Assembly (NCBI GenBank): GCA_030431485.1
Contig: JAUIIR010000039.1
Location: 1-37,188 of the forward strand
Direction of reading: 5' to 3'
Source of the DNA: Alphaproteobacteria bacterium
Lineage (GTDB): Bacteria > Pseudomonadota > Alphaproteobacteria > Rhodobacterales > Rhodobacteraceae
DNA: 37,188 nucleotides
This document shows, piece after piece, positions 33,312-37,188 of the stretch (the first letter of the stretch is position 1; each line of letters begins with the position of its first letter). The translations under genes and the position numbers were made by a program. The notes beneath the pieces were generated by a model, which did no database searches, was not told the origin of the DNA, and was given only the letters and a program-made list of their open reading frames with translations.

Positions 33312-36300
33312 TCAGGCTTCAAGGACTTTCCGGACTTTTGCAGCCAGTTCCGAGCGGCGGTACGGCTTACTCAGAAAGTTGATACCCGAATTGATCCGCC
33401 CTTGGTGGACAATTGCATTTTCTGAATATCCCGACGAGAAAAGAACCTTCAGCTTAGGATGAATTTCCAATGCGGCGTCGGCGATCTCCCGGCCGTTCAT
33501 ACCGCCCGGCAGGATCACATCAGTCAAGAGCAAGTCGATATCTTCTCTTGAACGCAATATCTCGAGCGCCGGGGGACCCGCACACGCCGTGAGCACCCGG
33601 TACCCGAGACCAGTCAACTGCGTCATCATCTGCTGGAGAATAAGCACGTCATCTTCGACGATCAGAACAGTCTCCTGCCCGCGTTGCAATGTCCTGTCTT
33701 GTGGCACCCGGCTGGTGTCTGCACGACCTCCGATGTACTTTGGAAAGTACAGTTTGATGGTCGTGCCTTCGTTCACTTCAGAGGATATCTGAATATGACC
33801 ACCTGATTGTTTGACGAAGCCGTGCACCATGCTCAAGCCCAAACCGGTCCCCTCTCCGACGGCTTTTGTGGTGAAGAAGGGCTGAAAGACTTGGGCGATG
33901 TGGTCCTTGGAGATCCCGTGCCCAGTGTCACTGACAGCGACGAGAACATACTCACCGGACACCAAATCAGGTTCGCCCGCGACAAAATCCTCGTCCAGGA
34001 CCGCATTCGCCGTTTCGATGGTCAATACCCCGCCATCGCGCATAGCATCCCGCGCATTGATCGCAAGGTTCAGTAACGCTGACTCGACCTGTGCCAGATC
34101 GGTTTCGGTTGACCAGAGATCACCGCCAAGGTTGATCCTGATGTCGATCGTCTCTCCCAATGTACGGCGCAGCATGTCTTCGACATCTGAAACGACCGCG
34201 TTGATGTCGATCACCCGGGGTTGTAGCATCTGTTTGCGCGAGAAGGACAAAAGACGGCTTGTCAATTCAGCCGCGCGATCCGCCGCAACCGCGCTTGCTT
34301 CGGCAAAGCGCCACAACGGGTTTTCTTCGTCGAGATTGTCCTGAAGCATCTCGATATTGCCGATGATAACCGTCAGCAGGTTGTTGAAGTCATGTGCAAC
34401 ACCGCCCGTCAACTGCCCGACGGCTTCCAGTTTTTGCGACTGACGCAGCCGTTCTTCCATTTGCAGACGTTCTGTGATGTCCGCCATGGTTCCGATGACC
34501 CGAATGATATGGCCGTCCTGATTGCGGATCGGATAGGCATGGTCTTCGACATCGGCCCACGTCCCGTCGGCCCGCCGAAAGCGGTACTGCTCGTGGGCTG
34601 ACCCGATTTCACCCATGAGAAGTTTCTCGAATGACTCATCGACGCGCGCCTGATCGTCTTCGTGCACATTGTCATGCCACAATGTTGGTTTGGTGGCTTC
34701 CGGGTCCGGGTGGTGGCCGAATTGCCGAGCCATGCCGTCGCTCCACCACCAGCGACCGGCTGCAATATCCCAGTCCCACACAGTGTTTTCTGTTGCCTCG
34801 GCGATAAGACGGAACCGCGCCTCGGAAACCCGGAGGTCTGTTTCCGCGCGCTTGCGATCGGTGATGTCGCGCTGCACAGCAACAAAATGCGTGACCTCTC
34901 CTGCTTCGTTTTCAAGTGGCACGATATCGAGATCCAACCAATATTCCTGACCGGATTTCGTGTAATTTATCAATTCCGCGCGCACCGACGATTGGGTCTC
35001 GAAAGCTCTTTGAATGCGTTCCAGCTCCGACCGCTGTGTCTTTGGGCCTTGCAGGATGCTCGGAGTTTGACCGATGACCTCGTCGCGCGTGAATCCTGTC
35101 AGGCGTTCGAACGCATCGTTCACGTAGACGATTTTGGCATTGCCCAAGTCGTCTTGCGTGACGGTTTCGGTGATGAAGACAACATCGCTGATCTGTTCAA
35201 CGGCAGCCTGAAGCAACCGCAGCTCTTCGGTCTGGCGACATTCCTCTGTGATGTCCGAAAAATAGACGGCCAACCCCTCGGGCGTTGGGTGGGCATTGAC
35301 GCGGAACGTTCGATTAAGGGGCGGATAATGCTCGTTGAACCTTGCGGTTTGTCCGGTCTCGATGGCCTGCGTATACTGGACTTCAAAGAGACTTCCGGCA
35401 TATTCGGAGAACTCGTCGTGCACGCGACAGCCGATCAAATCCTCGCGCTTGCGTTCCAGAAGCTCTTCAGCTTTGTTGTTGAGGTAGGTGAAGCGCCAAT
35501 CCCGATCGAGCATGAAAAAGGCATCACCGATATTCTCCAGCGTCTCGCCCAGCCGCCTGTCAAGCTCGCTGATCTTGCGTTCAGCGGTGGTCAGCTCGGT
35601 GATGTCTTGCATCGCTCCCTGAACGGCGACAATCCGGCCTGTGTCATCTGTCACAGGCACCCCAATTGAACGGACCTGAACACGGTTGCCCTTGGCCGTT
35701 ATCAGCTCGCGGACGTCATCGAACGGTGTTCCGTTTTCGATGCAGTCCTCAAGGACCTTGCGCGCCGACTCACGTTCTTCGGGTGCAAAATAATCGACAC
35801 CATCTTTTAGCGTCGGCGGTGTGCCGGCTGGCAGTTGGTGAATGGCTGCCACACCATCCGTCCAGGTGACCTTCTGCGTGGCGAGATCGATGCGCCAGCC
35901 TCCTAGTTTGACCGCATGGCCGGCAATCGCCAGAAGTATTTCAGATTCCTCGGCCCGCTTGCGGATCGACTCAAGCTCCGAAATGTCCTGAAAAGACCCC
36001 TGAACCAGGATGACCTTGCCTGTCTCGTCGCACTCCGCCTCTCCAGTCGAGCGAACCCAAAGCTTGCGACCCTTGGCCGTGACGATCTGAAAGGTGTCAT
36101 CCCAAGGTTCGCCACGATCAAGGCAAGCTTGAAAAAGCGTCGTAATCCGTTCCCGATGTTCAGGAATGTAATATGCAATCCCTTCAGCCGTGGTTGGCGA
36201 AAACCCCTCCGGTTCATCGTGAATACGCGCGGTCTCCGCCGACCACTCCAGCAGGTCCCTTCTCACGCAATAGCGCCACGCGCCGAACTTTGCTGACTGT

Positions 36301-36698
36301 CCAGCAATTTCGAGCATCCGCTTCGCACGCGCTAACGCCTGTTCTGATTCGACCCGCTCACTCACGTCCCTTGCCGTGATGAGACGTGCAGGTCGGCCGT
36401 CATGATCAATTAAATGGCTGGTGATATCGACGTGAATAATCTCACCAGATTTGCGTCGGTGCCGCCAAACCCCGGCTTTATTCCGGTCCTCTGTGACATT
36501 TGCGACCTTCGAGAAAAGTGCGGGCTTGTCTTCGTCCGGGCGGATATCTGCAATTGTCATCGCAAGAAATTCGTCCTCGCAATAGCCGTAATTGGCGATT
36601 GCGGCCTTGTTGACAGCCAGAAAACGCAGCGTTTCCAAGTCGTAGATCCACATCGGATCCGGATGGGACACAAAAAGATTGTCGGCCGATGTTTTCAA
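33312..36698 (-). CDS. Hybrid sensor histidine kinase with six PAS domains
   Basis: A 1128-residue protein if it starts at the TTG at 36698. Six PAS/PAC units in series (for example NLFVSHPDPMWIYDLETLRF, LENIGDAFFMLDRDWRFTYL and ISDVVFITETV) are followed by HisKA with H769 (GGVAHDFNNLL), HATPase_c (DTGHGISKDHIAQVFQPFFT) and a C-terminal receiver with D1060 (LLLTDVILPGG). I chose the TTG because AAGGG lies seven bases upstream and the first PAS begins right there. The frame stays open to 37004 and includes a hydrophobic stretch (VGITLLIASVITLCIITCNL), so a membrane-anchored longer form starting near 36908 is possible. Without that stretch it is a cytoplasmic sensor. The signal is unknown. Confidence 0.9.
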   Translation of the reverse strand: MKTSADNLFVSHPDPMWIYDLETLRFLAVNKAAIANYGYCEDEFLAMTIADIRPDEDKPALFSKVANVTEDRNKAGVWRHRRKSGEIIHVDITSHLIDHDGRPARLITARDVSERVESEQALARAKRMLEIAGQSAKFGAWRYCVRRDLLEWSAETARIHDEPEGFSPTTAEGIAYYIPEHRERITTLFQACLDRGEPWDDTFQIVTAKGRKLWVRSTGEAECDETGKVILVQGSFQDISELESIRKRAEESEILLAIAGHAVKLGGWRIDLATQKVTWTDGVAAIHQLPAGTPPTLKDGVDYFAPEERESARKVLEDCIENGTPFDDVRELITAKGNRVQVRSIGVPVTDDTGRIVAVQGAMQDITELTTAERKISELDRRLGETLENIGDAFFMLDRDWRFTYLNNKAEELLERKREDLIGCRVHDEFSEYAGSLFEVQYTQAIETGQTARFNEHYPPLNRTFRVNAHPTPEGLAVYFSDITEECRQTEELRLLQAAVEQISDVVFITETVTQDDLGNAKIVYVNDAFERLTGFTRDEVIGQTPSILQGPKTQRSELERIQRAFETQSSVRAELINYTKSGQEYWLDLDIVPLENEAGEVTHFVAVQRDITDRKRAETDLRVSEARFRLIAEATENTVWDWDIAAGRWWWSDGMARQFGHHPDPEATKPTLWHDNVHEDDQARVDESFEKLLMGEIGSAHEQYRFRRADGTWADVEDHAYPIRNQDGHIIRVIGTMADITERLQMEERLRQSQKLEAVGQLTGGVAHDFNNLLTVIIGNIEMLQDNLDEENPLWRFAEASAVAADRAAELTSRLLSFSRKQMLQPRVIDINAVVSDVEDMLRRTLGETIDIRINLGGDLWSTETDLAQVESALLNLAINARDAMRDGGVLTIETANAVLDEDFVAGEPDLVSGEYVLVAVSDTGHGISKDHIAQVFQPFFTTKAVGEGTGLGLSMVHGFVKQSGGHIQISSEVNEGTTIKLYFPKYIGGRADTSRVPQDRTLQRGQETVLIVEDDVLILQQMMTQLTGLGYRVLTACAGPPALEILRSREDIDLLLTDVILPGGMNGREIADAALEIHPKLKVLFSSGYSENAIVHQGRINSGINFLSKPYRRSELAAKVRKVLEA

Positions 36699-37131
36699 TC
36701 CATCACCCTTCCGTAAAGCGAAATATTGGGAGACCAAGCAACCCAAACGCCGCAACGGAATACTTCCGAGAAACGAACATTCGAGTTGTACTGATAAAAA
36801 TCGCCGATCTAAACGTGTGCTAGATGACCGGCCTAAACACCTTAGGTTGCAGGTGATAATACACAGCGTGATGACACTCGCAATCAGCAACGTGATGCCA
36901 ACTCGCATGTATTTGTATAGATGCAACACACGAAGCGGCGACCGCAATTGTGGTGCAATTTTCGAAGGGTCGGTGTTTTGCTCCTGCGGTTGGTTTTTTT
37001 GCAAAGTGCTAAAGTCGCAACTTTCAGGCCTAAACGTCTTTCGATCGGAAACCCCAGCAAGAACTTAGGGTCAGGATGCATTGATTTTCGCACCGCTGCG
37101 TGATTCACGGCTCGGAAAACGGAGCGGTGAC
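36699..37131. other. 433-bp gap between kinase and IS, AT-richer
   Basis: No independent gene is visible. The kinase reading frame stays open on the reverse strand to 37004, but the encoded residues do not look like a known domain apart from one possible membrane helix. Position 37090-37131 probably holds the left end of the insertion sequence (TGATTCACGG near 37100), but its terminal repeat cannot be fixed because the other end is outside the window. Confidence 0.4.
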
Positions 37132-37188
37132 ATGAGCGATCTTTACTGGCTGACCGATGAGCAGATGGCCAAGCTTTCCCCTTTCTTC
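37132..37188 (+). mobile_element. IS5-type insertion sequence, start of transposase (cut by window edge)
   Basis: The last 57 bases encode MSDLYWLTDEQMAKLSPFF. This is the standard N-terminus of IS5-family transposases, which begins the DUF4096-like DNA-binding domain (YWLTDEQWxxLxPxxP pattern). GGAG lies eight bases before the ATG. The gene runs off the right edge, so completeness, copy number and the right inverted repeat cannot be seen. Confidence 0.85.

Noticed and set aside
33089..33322. 77-codon reverse frame between the hybrid kinase and the receiver
   Set aside because: It starts at a TTG overlapping the kinase end with a poorly spaced ribosome site and has no recognisable feature; possible but not supported.

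Overview
The window reads as chromosome of a marine alphaproteobacterium of the Rhodobacteraceae (Roseobacter group). The grounds are a malyl-CoA/beta-methylmalyl-CoA lyase that looks very close to the Rhodobacter Mcl1 protein, a TRAP transporter, DgcN/DgcA D-glutamate catabolism genes, GC-rich codon use and dense gene packing. All identifications come from reading translations and motifs; no database search was run.

Positions 1-15.6 kb are mostly metabolism. A truncated tuf gene at the left edge is followed by a lipoprotein and a cytochrome P450. Next is a leftward run of a homocysteine S-methyltransferase (with a possible frameshift at its 5' end), a D-amino-acid aminotransferase and an FAD-dependent amine/amino-acid oxidoreductase. 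Then come a membrane protein and the leftward dgcN-dgcA pair, which diverges from mcl1. After these come LysR, Lrp and AraC-type regulators, a lytic transglycosylase, a LysE exporter and the accA-dtd pair.

Positions 15.8-23.9 kb form one leftward operon: a 1066-residue repetitive adhesin with seven or eight Ig-like repeats, then a TolC-type outer-membrane lipoprotein, a LapB-type ABC transporter with a cysteine-free C39-like domain, and an HlyD adaptor. This is a complete type I secretion system with its own substrate, resembling Lap/Bap surface adhesins.

Positions 24.0-31.8 kb are the most interesting region. A GntR/UTRA regulator and a Gfo/Idh/MocA-fold protein run leftward. Diverging from them is a rightward operon of an SsuD-like flavin-dependent monooxygenase, an aldo-keto reductase, a flavin reductase and a three-part TRAP transporter, ending in a strong terminator. 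The monooxygenase, flavin reductase and reductase match the enzyme set of the sulfoquinovose monooxygenase (sulfo-SMO) pathway. The Gfo/Idh protein could be an NAD-dependent sulfoquinovosidase (GH188 type). The cluster may therefore be a self-contained sulfoquinovose desulfonation route fed by a TRAP importer. This is inference from gene content.

Positions 31.8-37.2 kb have lower coding density: a palindromic intergenic repeat, about 0.7 kb with no convincing gene, a lone receiver protein, a large six-PAS hybrid histidine kinase, and the first codons of an IS5-type transposase at the right edge.
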